From an uncultured Sulfitobacter sp. (lineage in GTDB: Bacteria > Pseudomonadota > Alphaproteobacteria > Rhodobacterales > Rhodobacteraceae): 64,000 nucleotides of DNA. A program made the translations under genes and the position numbers. Below the pieces are notes generated by a model. The model did not search any database, was not told the origin of the DNA, and saw only the letters and a program-made list of their open reading frames with translations. Every line of letters begins with the position of its first letter. The stretch's first letter is position 1. Location: positions 62,001-126,000 of the forward strand of contig NZ_CANMFS010000004.1 of NCBI RefSeq assembly GCF_947497275.1. The letters are read 5' to 3'. This document shows, piece by piece, positions 46,429-56,478 of the stretch.

Positions 46429-47174
46429 TTCAGACCGACAGCGCGGCGGATGTCCTCGGCACGCAGCGAGATTTCCTCGCCGCAGTATCTGTCGGCCTCT
46501 GCGCTGCACATCCACAGCAGGCACTTGGCGGGCCAGTCCGCCGGGGCGTGCTCGTCCCACTCCAGCTGGCTGACAGGGTTGATGCCCGAATCCTTGATCT
46601 TGCGCTGCATTTCAGTTGCCACAGTGCCGGGCGACAGACCGATCGCGCGGATGCCGTTCCCGCCCTCTTCGAGATGCAGTGACCGGTTCATCATATTCAC
46701 CGCCGCTTTGGAGGCACAGTAGGCGCTCCATGCTTCGATGGCGTTGTGGGCGGCACCGGAACTGATCGTCAGCACTGACCCGCCACCGCCTGCCTTGAGC
46801 GCAGGCAGCGCCGCGCGCATCCCGTAGAAGACTCCTTTGACATTGATGTCGATCAGCTGGCTCCATGCATCGGGTTCTGCGTCGGCGAGATGGCTGATGG
46901 GATCGACGACGCCCGCGTTGTTGATCAGCACGTCCAGCCCGCCAAACGCCTGAACCGCTGTTTCTACCGCCGAAGACACCTCGCTGTAGCGCGCGACGTT
47001 GCACGGAATGGCGATCGCCTTGCTGCCGATTTCACCGGCAAGATCGGCGATTGCGTCCTGTGATCGCGCCAGCAGCACTACATTTGCACCAGCTTCGGCA
47101 AAGATTCGCGCGGCTTGGGCGCCGATGCCGCGGCTTGCCCCGGTGATCATTACCGTTTTCGACGTCATGTCCAT
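46425..47174 (-). CDS. Short-chain dehydrogenase/reductase
   Basis: This 249-residue SDR has the NAD(P) motif VMITGASRGIGAQAARIF, NNAG in LDVLINNAGVVDP, the catalytic Ser in LTISSGAAHNA and YCASK (Tyr-x-x-x-Lys). It reduces or oxidises a hydroxyl/carbonyl group. The ribosome site GGGAG lies 7 nt before the first ATG. It forms a two-gene operon with a short crotonase-like gene; a CoA-linked reaction is thus conceivable, but the substrate is unknown. Confidence 0.92.
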   Translation of the reverse strand: MDMTSKTVMITGASRGIGAQAARIFAEAGANVVLLARSQDAIADLAGEIGSKAIAIPCNVARYSEVSSAVETAVQAFGGLDVLINNAGVVDPISHLADAEPDAWSQLIDINVKGVFYGMRAALPALKAGGGGSVLTISSGAAHNAIEAWSAYCASKAAVNMMNRSLHLEEGGNGIRAIGLSPGTVATEMQRKIKDSGINPVSQLEWDEHAPADWPAKCLLWMCSAEADRYCGEEISLRAEDIRRAVGLK

Positions 47175-47354
47175 CTGTTGTCTCCCATAAACACAGGCCG
47201 TTCAGGCCACTTTGCGCAATTGGTAACGCTTTGCCGCGAACGGTGCCACCCCGGCCTGAAATCTGCGCGCAGAGGCACAGTTTATCGACCTGCTCTTGAC
47301 CCGCCAATGAGTTTGGCCAATCCTGCTGACAGTTTATTACAAAGGAATACCCCA

Positions 47355-48887
47355 ATGTCCTTCGCCCGCGCCTTGCCCACAGCCACCGCGCTGAGTTTTT
47401 GCCTCGGCAATGCCGTCTGGGCCGATCTGACCGCCACGGATGTATGGGGGGACTGGCGTGACTACATGCAAGGCCTCGGCTATACCGTCAGCGCGGTAGA
47501 GCAGGTCGACGGGAATACGCTGGGGCTCAGCAATATCATTGTCGGGATGACGGGCGGTCCTGATGTGGAGTCCGCGTCGCTGCGCGTCGACAGCCTGCAG
47601 TTCGTTGAAAACGCCGATGGGACGGTAGAGGTGGTGATGCCTGATGTGATGCCGTTGGCCATCACGATCCAACCGACAGACACGGCAAGATCCTCTGCTT
47701 TCACCATAACCTACACCCAGGCGGGCCAATCCATGATCGCCAGCGGCACGCCGGAAGAGATGATCTACGACTATAGCGCCGATACGATCGCGATGACGCT
47801 TGACGACATGACCGTCGATGGAGTGGCATATGACAGTGACGCCGCCCGCTTCCAGCTCGACACCCGCGATTTCGTCTCGAAAACTGCCGTCACGACAGGC
47901 GATACCCGCAGCTATGAGCAGTCCCTCACAATGGGCCCGACGACCTATGACACGCTCTTCAGCGCGCCCGACGGCCCGGAGAGCTTTGGCTTCAAGACGA
48001 CGGCGCAAGCGGTCACGTTCACGGGCACGAGCGATTTGCCCGTCGCCACCGTGCAGGATACGAGCGACATGAATGCGCTTCTGGCCGCTGGCTTTGCCTT
48101 TGACGGGACATTCGCCGCCACCGAAACGGAGAGCTTTATCGACATCGAAGCCCCCGAGGGACCATCCAAAGTCAAAACCGGCAGCGGCAGCACGACGGTG
48201 ACGGTCGCAATGGGCACCACAGGCATCGTCTACGACGTGTCAAGCACCGACGTTCAGATCGGTGCGCAGTTGGCCGGACTACCGCTGCCCCTGTTCTTCG
48301 AGATGGCGCGCACCGGGTTTGACCTGCGCGCGCCGGTGGTTCAGTCGGAGACACCGCAGGACTTTGCGCTGGGCCTGAACATGACCGGGTTCACCATGTC
48401 CGAAACACTTTGGGCGATATTCGACCCAAACGGCCAACTGCCGCGCGATCCCGCGACACTCGCACTGGACCTCAGCGGCAAGGCGACGCTGACGGAGAAC
48501 ATGCTGGACCCCGAAGCAGCGGGACGGATGGCGGCGGCCGGGGCGGCACCGGGGGAGATCAGCGCCCTGACAATTGACGCGCTTACCCTCGATGCGGTCG
48601 GGGCACGCCTCGAAGCGACAGGCAGTGCGACGTTCGACAATACCGACAAGACCACCGTGCCCGGCTTCCCCAAGCCGGTCGGCAGCGTTGACATCATGCT
48701 GGAGGGTGCGAATGGACTGATCGACAGACTCGTCGCAATGGGGTTTGTGCCTGACGAACAGGCAATGGGTGCCCGCATGATGCTTGGGCTCTTCGGTGTG
48801 CCGGGTAACAGCCCTGACACGTTGAGTTCCACAATCGAATTCAACGAAGACGGCCAGATTCTCGCCAACGGGCAGCGGATCAGGTGA
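47355..48887 (+). CDS. DUF2125 family exported protein
   Basis: This 510-residue protein has an N-terminal signal peptide (ALPTATALSFCLGNAVWA) followed by a long beta-rich sequence with repeated patterns such as MTLDDMTVDGVAYDSDAARFQ and IDALTLDAVGARLEATGSATFD. This is the DUF2125 family of alphaproteobacteria, with no known function; a beta-rich periplasmic or outer-membrane role is inference. AGGA is 8 nt before the chosen ATG. The track ORF starts 80 codons too early. Confidence 0.88.
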   Translation: MSFARALPTATALSFCLGNAVWADLTATDVWGDWRDYMQGLGYTVSAVEQVDGNTLGLSNIIVGMTGGPDVESASLRVDSLQFVENADGTVEVVMPDVMPLAITIQPTDTARSSAFTITYTQAGQSMIASGTPEEMIYDYSADTIAMTLDDMTVDGVAYDSDAARFQLDTRDFVSKTAVTTGDTRSYEQSLTMGPTTYDTLFSAPDGPESFGFKTTAQAVTFTGTSDLPVATVQDTSDMNALLAAGFAFDGTFAATETESFIDIEAPEGPSKVKTGSGSTTVTVAMGTTGIVYDVSSTDVQIGAQLAGLPLPLFFEMARTGFDLRAPVVQSETPQDFALGLNMTGFTMSETLWAIFDPNGQLPRDPATLALDLSGKATLTENMLDPEAAGRMAAAGAAPGEISALTIDALTLDAVGARLEATGSATFDNTDKTTVPGFPKPVGSVDIMLEGANGLIDRLVAMGFVPDEQAMGARMMLGLFGVPGNSPDTLSSTIEFNEDGQILANGQRIR

Positions 48888-48932
48888 ACGTACGTTTGCC
48901 ATGCCAGCGCGTCGACGTAGCGGCGGCGTGCC

Positions 48933-49247
48933 ATGCTTGAGATCCGACCGAATTGCGAATGGTGTAATCGCGATCTGCCGCCAGACAGCGACAATGCAAG
49001 AATTTGCAGCTATGAATGCACCTACTGCGCGGGATGCGCCGACGACGTGCTGCACAACGTGTGCCCGACCTGTGGCGGCGGGTTCGCACCGCGGCCCATC
49101 CGACCGCAACATGCGCACCGTGACACTCTCGCGCTTGGTCTGGCCAACCACCCTGCCCGCCTCGACAGGGTACATTCGCAATGGAGCCGGGCAGAGGTTG
49201 ATTGTCTGACCGACAAACTCCGCAACATCGATCCGGCGCGGCGCTAG
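48933..49247 (+). CDS. DUF1272 cysteine-rich protein
   Basis: This 104-residue protein starts MLEIRPNCEWCNRDLPPDSDNARICSYECTYCAGCADDVLHNVCPTCGGGF, divided among three Cys clusters that probably bind zinc. This N-terminal half is the DUF1272 domain. The C-terminal half (PRPIRPQHAHRDTLALGLANHPAR) has no recognised motif. Role unknown. It is transcribed together with, and shortly before, pmbA. Confidence 0.88.
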   Translation: MLEIRPNCEWCNRDLPPDSDNARICSYECTYCAGCADDVLHNVCPTCGGGFAPRPIRPQHAHRDTLALGLANHPARLDRVHSQWSRAEVDCLTDKLRNIDPARR

Positions 49248-49324
49248 CCCTATTCTGCGCCCCCGCCCTTGCAGGAAGAGGATGGGGCCGCTACCTCTTT
49301 GACAACCCGACGTTGGAGAGAATT

Positions 49325-50671
49325 ATGACGCAGCCCCTTGAGGCGCTGACGGCGCATTTGCTGGATGCCGCCCGAACCGCAGGCGCGGACAGCGCCGATG
49401 CCATGGCCGTGCGCGGAACGTCGATTTCCGTCGACGTGCGCCAAGGCGCACTGGAAGAAGCCCAGCGCGAAGAAGGCACCGACATTGGCCTGCGCGTCTT
49501 CGTCGGCAGGAAAAGCGCCGTCGTATCCACATCGGACACCTCGGACCGGACGATTTCGGAAATGGCGGCGCGTGCGGTTGCGATGGCCCGCGAAGCCCCT
49601 GAGAACCCCCACGCAGGTTTGGCCGACCCTGAAGAACTGGCCCAAGTTTGGGATATGGACGCGCTCGAACTCTTCGATCATAGCGATGAGCCGGATCCGG
49701 CCACGTTGCAACATCAAGCCACCGAAGCCGAAGCCGCGGCCCTCTCCGTTGACGGCGTCAGCCAAGTGCAGGCCGCCAGCGCCGGGTACAGCGCGCGTGA
49801 AATCCATCTGGCCGCATCGAATGGATTTGCCGGCGGATACCGTCGGTCCGACCGCGGCATCAGCTGCGTCGCAATCGCCGGAACGGGCGCCGCGATGGAG
49901 CGCGACTATGACGGCGACAGCCGAATTTTCCAGACGGACCTGCGGGACGCGACGGAGATCGGACGGCGCGCCGCCGAACGCGCGGTAGAGCGGGTCGGAG
50001 CGCGCAAGCCCAGGACAGGAACCCATCCTGTGCTCTTCGATGAACGTATCTCAAGTTCTCTGATCGGTCATCTGCTTGGCGCGATCAACGGCAGCGCGAT
50101 CACGCGCGGCGCATCGTTTCTGCGCAACGCAATGGGCGAACGAGTGCTTCCCGCAGGCCTCTCATTGATCGAAGATCCGCACCGGCCGCGCACCTCCGGC
50201 AGCCGCCCTTTCGATGCCGAAGGGTTGCCTACCTCCCGTCGCGCACTCGTGGAGGATGGCATCCTGCAAGGTTGGACGCTCGATCTGGCGACAGCGCGAC
50301 AGCTTGACCGGGCTTCCACCGGAAATGCCGCACGCAGTACCGGTTCAGGGCCCTCGCCGACGCCGTGGAATGTCGCGCTCACCCAAGGCGACGCCAACCG
50401 CAAAGACTTGATCCGCGACATGGGAACAGGCCTTCTGGTAACGTCTATGATCGGGTCGACCATCAATCCGAACACAGGTGACTATTCGCGCGGAGCGGCG
50501 GGGTTTTGGGTCGAGAACGGCGAAATTGCTTATGCCGTGAACGAATGCACTATCGCGGGTAATCTGCGCGACATGCTTCTGGGGCTTGTCCCCGCGAACG
50601 ACGCGCGGACTCACCTGAGCCGCGTCGTCCCGTCGCTTTTGGTGGCGGGAATGACCCTTGCCGGCAGCTGA
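49325..50671 (+). CDS. pmbA: Metalloprotease-related protein PmbA/TldE
   Basis: In this 448-residue TldD/PmbA family protein, an N-terminal domain (SVDVRQGALEEAQREEGTDIGLRVFVGRKSAVVSTSD) is followed by a conserved C-terminal block (PVLFDERISSSLIGHLLGAINGSAITRGASFL, then STGNAARSTGSGPSPTPWN). It lacks the zinc-binding HExxxH of TldD, as is normal for TldE, and probably works in a TldD/TldE dimer that processes small peptides. tldD is not in the window. GGAGAG lies before the chosen ATG; the track start is further up. Confidence 0.93.
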   Translation: MTQPLEALTAHLLDAARTAGADSADAMAVRGTSISVDVRQGALEEAQREEGTDIGLRVFVGRKSAVVSTSDTSDRTISEMAARAVAMAREAPENPHAGLADPEELAQVWDMDALELFDHSDEPDPATLQHQATEAEAAALSVDGVSQVQAASAGYSAREIHLAASNGFAGGYRRSDRGISCVAIAGTGAAMERDYDGDSRIFQTDLRDATEIGRRAAERAVERVGARKPRTGTHPVLFDERISSSLIGHLLGAINGSAITRGASFLRNAMGERVLPAGLSLIEDPHRPRTSGSRPFDAEGLPTSRRALVEDGILQGWTLDLATARQLDRASTGNAARSTGSGPSPTPWNVALTQGDANRKDLIRDMGTGLLVTSMIGSTINPNTGDYSRGAAGFWVENGEIAYAVNECTIAGNLRDMLLGLVPANDARTHLSRVVPSLLVAGMTLAGS

Positions 50672-51434
50672 TCTGCCATTGTTGATCGACGCCGCCCACG
50701 CAGCAGGACGGGTTGCCACCGGGTTCAGCGGTCCGCAGGCCCAACGCTGGGATAAACCCGGCGGCGCCGGTCCCGTGACCGAAGCGGATCTTGCCGTGGA
50801 CGCAATGCTGTACCGCACGCTTCTGGGTGCGCGTCCCGATTACGGCTGGCTGTCGGAAGAAACCGAAGACAACGCGAACCGGCTGACCCAGTCGCGGGTT
50901 TTTATCGTCGATCCCATCGACGGCACGCGCAGCTTTGCCGAAGGGGCAGACACTTGGGCGCACGCCCTTGCCGTCGCGGAGGAAGGCGAGATTACCGCCG
51001 CCGTGATCTACCTGCCCATGCGCGATAGGCTTTATTCGGCGGCGCGCGGCGCCGGAGCGTGGCTCAACGGCACGCCGATCCGGGCTTCGGAAATCGGGTT
51101 GTTCGAGCAGGCAACCGTGCTGGCCGCCAAACCTGCCCTTGCCGGGGCACTCTGGCGCAGCGGCGTCTGCCCTGCATTCAAACCCGCGTACCGGCCCTCT
51201 CTCGCGTATCGCCTCGGGTTGGTTGCACAATCGCGCTTCGATGCCATGCTGACGTTGCGGCCAAGCTGGGAATGGGACATCGCAGCCGGCGCGCTGATTG
51301 TGGCCGAAGCGGGCGGTCTGTGCACCGACCGGACCGGCGCGCCTTTGCGGTTCAACAATGCGGATCCACGGCTCAACGGAGTGGTCGCGGGCGGGTCCGC
51401 CATTCACGCCGCGCTGATCGACGCATTGAACTGA
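50658..51434 (+). CDS. cysQ: 3'(2'),5'-bisphosphate nucleotidase / inositol monophosphatase-fold protein
   Basis: This 258-residue phosphatase has the metal-binding triad: LSEETED, FIVDPIDGTRSF and SWEWDIAAGALIVAEAGG. CysQ hydrolyses PAP formed in sulfate assimilation. Inositol-phosphatase activity cannot be ruled out. The start appears to be TTG, overlapping the pmbA end by 14 nt; no ATG is available at the right place. It is the first of the cysQ-DUF4170-waaA-lpxK group often seen in alphaproteobacteria. Confidence 0.87.
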   Translation: MPAADLPLLIDAAHAAGRVATGFSGPQAQRWDKPGGAGPVTEADLAVDAMLYRTLLGARPDYGWLSEETEDNANRLTQSRVFIVDPIDGTRSFAEGADTWAHALAVAEEGEITAAVIYLPMRDRLYSAARGAGAWLNGTPIRASEIGLFEQATVLAAKPALAGALWRSGVCPAFKPAYRPSLAYRLGLVAQSRFDAMLTLRPSWEWDIAAGALIVAEAGGLCTDRTGAPLRFNNADPRLNGVVAGGSAIHAALIDALN

Positions 51435-51508
51435 ACCCGCGCTGACCGCTTGACCTTGGGGCGCAGCACCGTGCACACACTGAACCACCATTTCAAAGGA
51501 CACGTCAC

Positions 51509-51751
51509 ATGACACAACGCCTGCACCTCGTATTCGGCGGCGAGCTGGTCGACCCCAGCAAAACCGTTTTCAAGAACGTCGATGACATCCATATCGTCGG
51601 TATGTTCCCGGACTACGCCAGCGCCTATGATGCCTGGAAAAACGAAGCCCAGCGAACGGTGGATAATGCCCATATGCGATATTTCATCGCACACCTGCAC
51701 CGTTTGCACGACGAAGAAAGCGCCGCCTCTCCGACCGAAAAGCTGGACTGA
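51509..51751 (+). CDS. DUF4170 family protein
   Basis: This 80-residue protein begins TQRLHLVFGGELVDPSKTVFKNVDDIHIVGMFPDY and ends in a short acidic tail. The DUF4170 family accompanies waaA and lpxK in many alphaproteobacteria, so a role in LPS is suspected but not shown. AAAGGA precedes the ATG. The stop is only 7 nt from the waaA GTG. Confidence 0.9.
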   Translation: MTQRLHLVFGGELVDPSKTVFKNVDDIHIVGMFPDYASAYDAWKNEAQRTVDNAHMRYFIAHLHRLHDEESAASPTEKLD

Positions 51752-51758
51752 AACAGCC

Positions 51759-52991
51759 GTGGCAGGGTCGCTGGGTCTATCGGCATACCGCGCGCTGATG
51801 CGGCGCGGAGACGCGGGGCTGCCCGATCGCGGGACCGCCCGACCGGACGGAGAGCTGTTGTGGATCCATTGCGGTGCCGTTGACGGCCTGATCGCCGTGC
51901 TTGATCTGGCGGCGCGCCAAATCGGCACCCGGCCGGGATTGAACGTGCTGGTCACGGTGCACGATGCGCGGCGGCGCGATACACTGCATTCGGCGGCGAC
52001 ACTGCCCGGCGTCACGTTGACCGCGTTGCCCGAAGACCACCCGAAAAGCGTAGCGGCGTTTCTCGACCATTGGTCGCCCGATCTGTGTATCTGGACATGG
52101 GGCGGCTTGCGTCCGAACCTTATCCTTGCCGCATCCGACAGAGGCTGCCCGCTTTTCCTGATCGATGCCGACACCGCCGGATTTGACGGGCGACGCGACC
52201 GCTGGCTGCCGGATGTGGCGCGGACCGTTCTGGCGCGGTTTGCCGCCGTGATGGTGCGGTCGCCAGCGGCGGCGCGGCGGCTGATGCAACTCGGCCTCAC
52301 ACGCGACGACATCGAGGTGACTACGGCGTTGCTGCCGGGAGGGCAGGCGCTGCCGTGCAACGAAGATGACGTCAGCGAGCTTGCGTCGGCTTGTGTCGGG
52401 CGGGCCATCTGGTTCGCGAACGGTGTCCAACCCGAAGAACTGCAAACCGTTCTGTCGGCCCACCGGCATGCCTTGCGCCTGTCGCACCGATTGCTGCTGG
52501 TGATCCGACCCGCCGGCGATTTACGGCCCGACGATGTGATGAGCGAGGCGCGAGCGCAAGATTTCCGTGTCCTGAACTGGGACGACGGAAACTATCCCGA
52601 CGAAACGACGCAGATCCTGATCAGCGAGGACATCCGCGATCTCGGTCTGTTTTACCGTCTGGCACCCGTCTCCTTTTTGGGGGGGTCCCTTGCTGCCGGG
52701 CACGGCGGTCATGATCCTCTGGAGGCGGCGGCCCTCGGATCTGCGGTTCTCTACGGCCCGCGTGTCAGCCGTTTCATGCAAAGCTATTCGCGGCTCGCGG
52801 CGGCGGGTGCGGCGCGGATCATCAACGACAGCTCCGCCCTGGGCACCGCAATCACAAGGCTGGTCGCACCGGATCAGGCCGCTGTGATGGCGCATGCCGG
52901 TTGGGATGTGGTGAGTGAAGGGGCGGCCCTGACGGACCAGATTTCGGATCTGGTACAGGACGCGCTGGATGCGCAGGCAGGGTTGTCATAA
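51759..52991 (+). CDS. waaA: 3-deoxy-D-manno-octulosonic acid (Kdo) transferase
   Basis: This 410-residue GT-B glycosyltransferase adds Kdo to lipid A precursor at the inner membrane. The GTG-started N-terminus ([17 protein letters not shown]) and the C-terminal [33 protein letters not shown] block are WaaA hallmarks. The usual GRP-rich, membrane-anchoring N-terminus is short here. It overlaps lpxK by one base (TAATG). The track ORF starts 59 codons too early inside DUF4170. Confidence 0.93.
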   Translation: MAGSLGLSAYRALMRRGDAGLPDRGTARPDGELLWIHCGAVDGLIAVLDLAARQIGTRPGLNVLVTVHDARRRDTLHSAATLPGVTLTALPEDHPKSVAAFLDHWSPDLCIWTWGGLRPNLILAASDRGCPLFLIDADTAGFDGRRDRWLPDVARTVLARFAAVMVRSPAAARRLMQLGLTRDDIEVTTALLPGGQALPCNEDDVSELASACVGRAIWFANGVQPEELQTVLSAHRHALRLSHRLLLVIRPAGDLRPDDVMSEARAQDFRVLNWDDGNYPDETTQILISEDIRDLGLFYRLAPVSFLGGSLAAGHGGHDPLEAAALGSAVLYGPRVSRFMQSYSRLAAAGAARIINDSSALGTAITRLVAPDQAAVMAHAGWDVVSEGAALTDQISDLVQDALDAQAGLS

Positions 52992-53983
52992 TGCGCGCGC
53001 CGCGTTTCTGGGATGCGCCGCGCCCCGGTCTGCGCGCGCGAATGCTGCAGCCGTTGGGCGCGTTATATGCCAAGGCCACCGCGCGGCGGCTGGCAAATGG
53101 CACGCCGGAAAGAATCGGTATTCCGGTTATATGCGTAGGCAACATCAATGCGGGCGGGACCGGCAAAACCCCGACCGTGATCGCGGTGGTCGAGCGTTTG
53201 CGCGACCTTTATCTTGAAACGCATATCATCTCGCGCGGCTACGGCGGCACGCTGGAGGGCCCTGTGCAGGTGGACCCGGCGCGCCACACGGCAGCTCAGG
53301 TTGGGGACGAACCACTGCTTCTGTCCGCCTTTGCGGATGTCTGGGTCGCAAAGGACCGCGCGGCAGGCGCACGCGCCGCACGGGAAGCGGGGGCAAAGAT
53401 GATCGTACTCGACGACGGCTTCCAGAATCCGGCCCTCTACTATGATCTGAGCATTGTTGTGGTCGATGCCGAGAAAGGGTTCGGCAACGGACTTTGCCTT
53501 CCGGCCGGCCCGCTGCGCGAACCTGTGGCGACGGGGCTTGCGCGGGCGGATTTCATTCTCTCGATCGGGGATGATGCCGCGCAGGCCTCGTTCGACACAT
53601 CCGTGCTGCCCCGCGCGGTCAAGCATGTCCGGGCCCGACTGGAGCCGCTTCAAACCGGCATGGACTGGACCGACACCCCGTTGCTGGCGTTCGCAGGCAT
53701 CGGTAATCCGGAGAAGTTCTTTGCGACGTTGCGCGGCCTTGGCGCGACGCTCATCCATGCGGAGCCGCTCGACGATCACCAGCCGCTGACCACTGCACTG
53801 CTGAACCGGCTAGAGGCGGACGCGCGCGCGGCAGGCGCACAATTGGTCACCACGGAAAAAGACGCGGTGCGTTTGCCTTCCTCTTTCCGCTCGAAAGTCA
53901 TCACCCTGCCGGTGCGGCTGCAACTGGAAGACGAAAACGCTCTTTGGGATGCGCTTAAACAACTGGCGCACGCGACATCCTAG
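52991..53983 (+). CDS. lpxK: Tetraacyldisaccharide 4'-kinase
   Basis: This 330-residue inner-membrane-associated P-loop kinase has Walker [21 protein letters not shown] and [42 protein letters not shown], the LpxK signature. It phosphorylates the 4' position of the lipid A disaccharide. It is the last gene of the cysQ-waaA-lpxK group; a converging CoA-transferase gene ends 30 bp further on. Confidence 0.96.
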   Translation: MRAPRFWDAPRPGLRARMLQPLGALYAKATARRLANGTPERIGIPVICVGNINAGGTGKTPTVIAVVERLRDLYLETHIISRGYGGTLEGPVQVDPARHTAAQVGDEPLLLSAFADVWVAKDRAAGARAAREAGAKMIVLDDGFQNPALYYDLSIVVVDAEKGFGNGLCLPAGPLREPVATGLARADFILSIGDDAAQASFDTSVLPRAVKHVRARLEPLQTGMDWTDTPLLAFAGIGNPEKFFATLRGLGATLIHAEPLDDHQPLTTALLNRLEADARAAGAQLVTTEKDAVRLPSSFRSKVITLPVRLQLEDENALWDALKQLAHATS

Positions 53984-54013
53984 ATCGCGTTCCACACAGC
54001 CCCGGACGGAAGC

Positions 54014-55126
54014 TCAGGTGTCCTCACCCAGCTTTGGCGAGGGGCGTGTCAGGGCCAGTTCCGCCCCGGAGAATCGAAACGGCGACCGGATGCCGGGAAT
54101 ACCGTCCAGCTCGATCTGCATGCCGCGCGCGACAACCTGCGGGTCGCGGAACACATCGTCCATCTGGTTGATCGGACCTGCGGGTACGTTGTTCACCTCG
54201 CATGCCTGCAATAGATCGTCACGCGTCCGCAGTCGCGTCGCCGCACCCAGCCGCGCGATCATGGCCGGCCGGTTCGCGACACGCTGTGCATTTGTTACAT
54301 AGTCGGGATGCTGCGCCATATCGTCGAGGCCCAGCAATTTGCACAGACGCTGGTATTGGCCATCGTTACCGGTGGCGATGATCAGATGTCCGTCCGATGT
54401 CTCGAAGACTTCGTAGGGGGTCAGGTTGGGGTGCGCATTGCCGAGCCGCGTTGGCGGTGTACCGGTTGTGAAATAGTTCATGCTCTGATTGCCGGTGATG
54501 GCCACCGCGCAATCCAGCAGCGACATGTCGATGTGCTGTCCTTTTCCAGTGCTTTGACGCTGATGCACAGCGGCAAGTATCGCGGTCGTCGCGTAGATGC
54601 CGGTAAAGATGTCGGTGATCGCCATTCCATGCTTTTGCGGCTGCGTCGCGGGATCGCCGGTGATCGACATCAACCCGGCCATGCCCTGAATGATGAAATC
54701 ATACCCAGCCCGGTGCGCGTAAGGTCCGGTCTGCCCGAACCCGGTGATGGAACAATAGATCAGCTTGGGAAACTCGCCCTTCAGGCTGGCGTAGTCCAAC
54801 CCGTATTTGGCCAGACCGCCGGTCTTGAAATTCTCGATGAGAATATCGGCATCGGCGAGCAGCTCTTTCATGCGCGCCTGACCATCGGGGGCTTTCAGGT
54901 CGACAATGATCGATGATTTCCCGCGATTGGTCGAATGATAATACGAGGAGGAACGATCCCCCTCGCGTTCGATGAACGGAGGGCCCCATTGCCGCGTATC
55001 GTCGCCTGCGGGACTTTCGACCTTGATCACTTCCGCGCCCAGATCCGCGAGCGTCTGACCGGCCCAGGGACCGGCCAGAACACGGGCGAGTTCAATGACC
55101 TTCAGGCCCTCCAGAGGAGCCGCCAT
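54014..55126 (-). CDS. Family III (CaiB/BaiF) CoA-transferase
   Basis: This 370-residue protein starts LEGLKVIELARVLAGPWAGQTLADLGAEVIKVESP, and includes the catalytic Asp in QHIDMSLLDCAVA and the substrate region GYDFIIQGMAGLMSITG. The family transfers CoA between acids. The substrate is unknown. Its ATG overlaps the DsbA-like gene stop by one base (TGATG), so the two are co-translated; a functional link is not obvious. Confidence 0.92.
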   Translation of the reverse strand: MAAPLEGLKVIELARVLAGPWAGQTLADLGAEVIKVESPAGDDTRQWGPPFIEREGDRSSSYYHSTNRGKSSIIVDLKAPDGQARMKELLADADILIENFKTGGLAKYGLDYASLKGEFPKLIYCSITGFGQTGPYAHRAGYDFIIQGMAGLMSITGDPATQPQKHGMAITDIFTGIYATTAILAAVHQRQSTGKGQHIDMSLLDCAVAITGNQSMNYFTTGTPPTRLGNAHPNLTPYEVFETSDGHLIIATGNDGQYQRLCKLLGLDDMAQHPDYVTNAQRVANRPAMIARLGAATRLRTRDDLLQACEVNNVPAGPINQMDDVFRDPQVVARGMQIELDGIPGIRSPFRFSGAELALTRPSPKLGEDT

Positions 55127-55806
55127 CAGCCCGCCAGCGCCGCGTCGATGATTTTCTTCATGTCGGCATAGGACATGTTGGCGTATTTTTCGCCGTTGAT
55201 GATAAAGCTCGGCGTGCCGGAGATGTCATCTGCTTCGGCGTTTTCCTGGTACCACGCGACCAGCGTTTTGGCTTTATCGCCATCCTGCAGGCAGGCTTCG
55301 ATGGTGTCGTTGTCCATACCGGCCAGACGCCCGATCTTGCGCAGTTCTTCGATGATCGCCGCGGGCTCGCCCGCACGGCTCCATTCCGCCTGACCCGCGT
55401 AGATCAGATCGGCCATGCCAAAGAACTTCTCCGGCCCTGCACAGCGCGCGATCATGGATGCCCAAAGGCCAAAACGGTCAAAATACACCTCGCGGTAGAC
55501 GAATTTGATCTTGTCGGTGTCGATATAGTCCGCCTTCAACTCCTTGAATGCGCCGGTATGGAACGTCGCGCAATGTGGGCAGGTGAACGACGCATATTCG
55601 ATGATCTCGACCGGGCTGTCGGGGTTGCCCAGAACCATTTCGGGGATCGTGGAGGTATCTACGGCGCCCTCCGTCGTCTGCGCGTTCGCGGCCCCCGGCA
55701 GAGGCGCATCGGGGAAGGCAACGGTGCCGGTACGATTACCGGTCATGTACCAGCCACCAAGGCCTATGACGGCGGCGGTGCCGAGGAGAAAGTTTCTGCG
55801 GTTCAT
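55126..55806 (-). CDS. DsbA-like thiol-disulfide protein with twin-arginine signal
   Basis: In this 226-residue protein the active site is CPHC (Cys76-Cys79, ASFTCPHCATF), and ISGTPSFIINGEKY supplies the cis-Pro. The N-terminus MNRRNFLLGTAAVIGLGG is a classic Tat-type motif (RRxFL), unusual for DsbA proteins, which normally use Sec/SRP. It would oxidise or isomerise disulfides in the periplasm, probably after Tat export. It is coupled to the CoA-transferase gene, and 48 nt from dciA. Confidence 0.93.
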   Translation of the reverse strand: MNRRNFLLGTAAVIGLGGWYMTGNRTGTVAFPDAPLPGAANAQTTEGAVDTSTIPEMVLGNPDSPVEIIEYASFTCPHCATFHTGAFKELKADYIDTDKIKFVYREVYFDRFGLWASMIARCAGPEKFFGMADLIYAGQAEWSRAGEPAAIIEELRKIGRLAGMDNDTIEACLQDGDKAKTLVAWYQENAEADDISGTPSFIINGEKYANMSYADMKKIIDAALAG

Positions 55807-55854
55807 AAGTCTGGTCCTTCAGTCATGTCGTTGAAAGCCGAGCGGCCACTGTGC

Positions 55855-56361
55855 TCAGCGTTGGTTTTTCGAAAGTACGTTTTCACCGAGCCGCGCAAGG
55901 GCGGTCCGCAGCCCCTCATCTCCGATCGGCGCTGCCGTTTCGGTGGCCTTGGCGCGCACTGCGGGGTCAAGCGGTGCCGGTGTCTTCTTGGGGGCGTGGT
56001 CAAACGCGACCTTGCCTTCGGCAAATCCTGTCGCGGCGGTTTGGGTGACGCGGATCCGGGCTATCGCATTGTAGCCGTAGACGGCGTTGACCCGCGCCCG
56101 AAGCTGCTCTTTCTGCATCTCCAGCACCGGCGCATTCGCACCCGTGGTCAGCAAGGTCAGCGTCGCCCCCATCCCGCCACGGCCATAGGACACTTCGACA
56201 GGCCGCGATATCGCGGCGGCATCCGGCCCGGCGACTTCGACCCAATTTGTCAGCAGACGCGATTGCGCAAACCCGCGGCTTTCCGATGCGCTGCGGATCT
56301 TTGCGGTCAGCAAACTGGACGTGCGGGCGAACCCTTTTGTGGTGGTACGGCGCGGCGGCAT
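55855..56361 (-). CDS. DUF721 / DciA-like protein
   Basis: This 168-residue protein has a N-terminal DUF721 domain (FARTSSLLTAKIRSASESRGFAQSRLLTNWVEVAGPDAAAISRPVEV) and a basic Ala/Pro-rich tail. DUF721 proteins called DciA load or regulate the DnaB replicative helicase in many bacteria. The assignment as DciA is inference from the domain. I use the ATG giving MPPRRTTTKGF; an ATG three codons earlier is also possible. The 598-codon track ORF is real only here. It is divergent from mutY. Confidence 0.87.
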   Translation of the reverse strand: MPPRRTTTKGFARTSSLLTAKIRSASESRGFAQSRLLTNWVEVAGPDAAAISRPVEVSYGRGGMGATLTLLTTGANAPVLEMQKEQLRARVNAVYGYNAIARIRVTQTAATGFAEGKVAFDHAPKKTPAPLDPAVRAKATETAAPIGDEGLRTALARLGENVLSKNQR

Positions 56362-56478
56362 GGCTTTCATCTCGTTGAGACAGGATTTATCACGGTCCCA
56401 TCCTATTTGGTTCACGACCCACATTAACGCAAGCCGCTGCGCGGGACACCACTGGAAATCGGAACGGAACAATAAACA

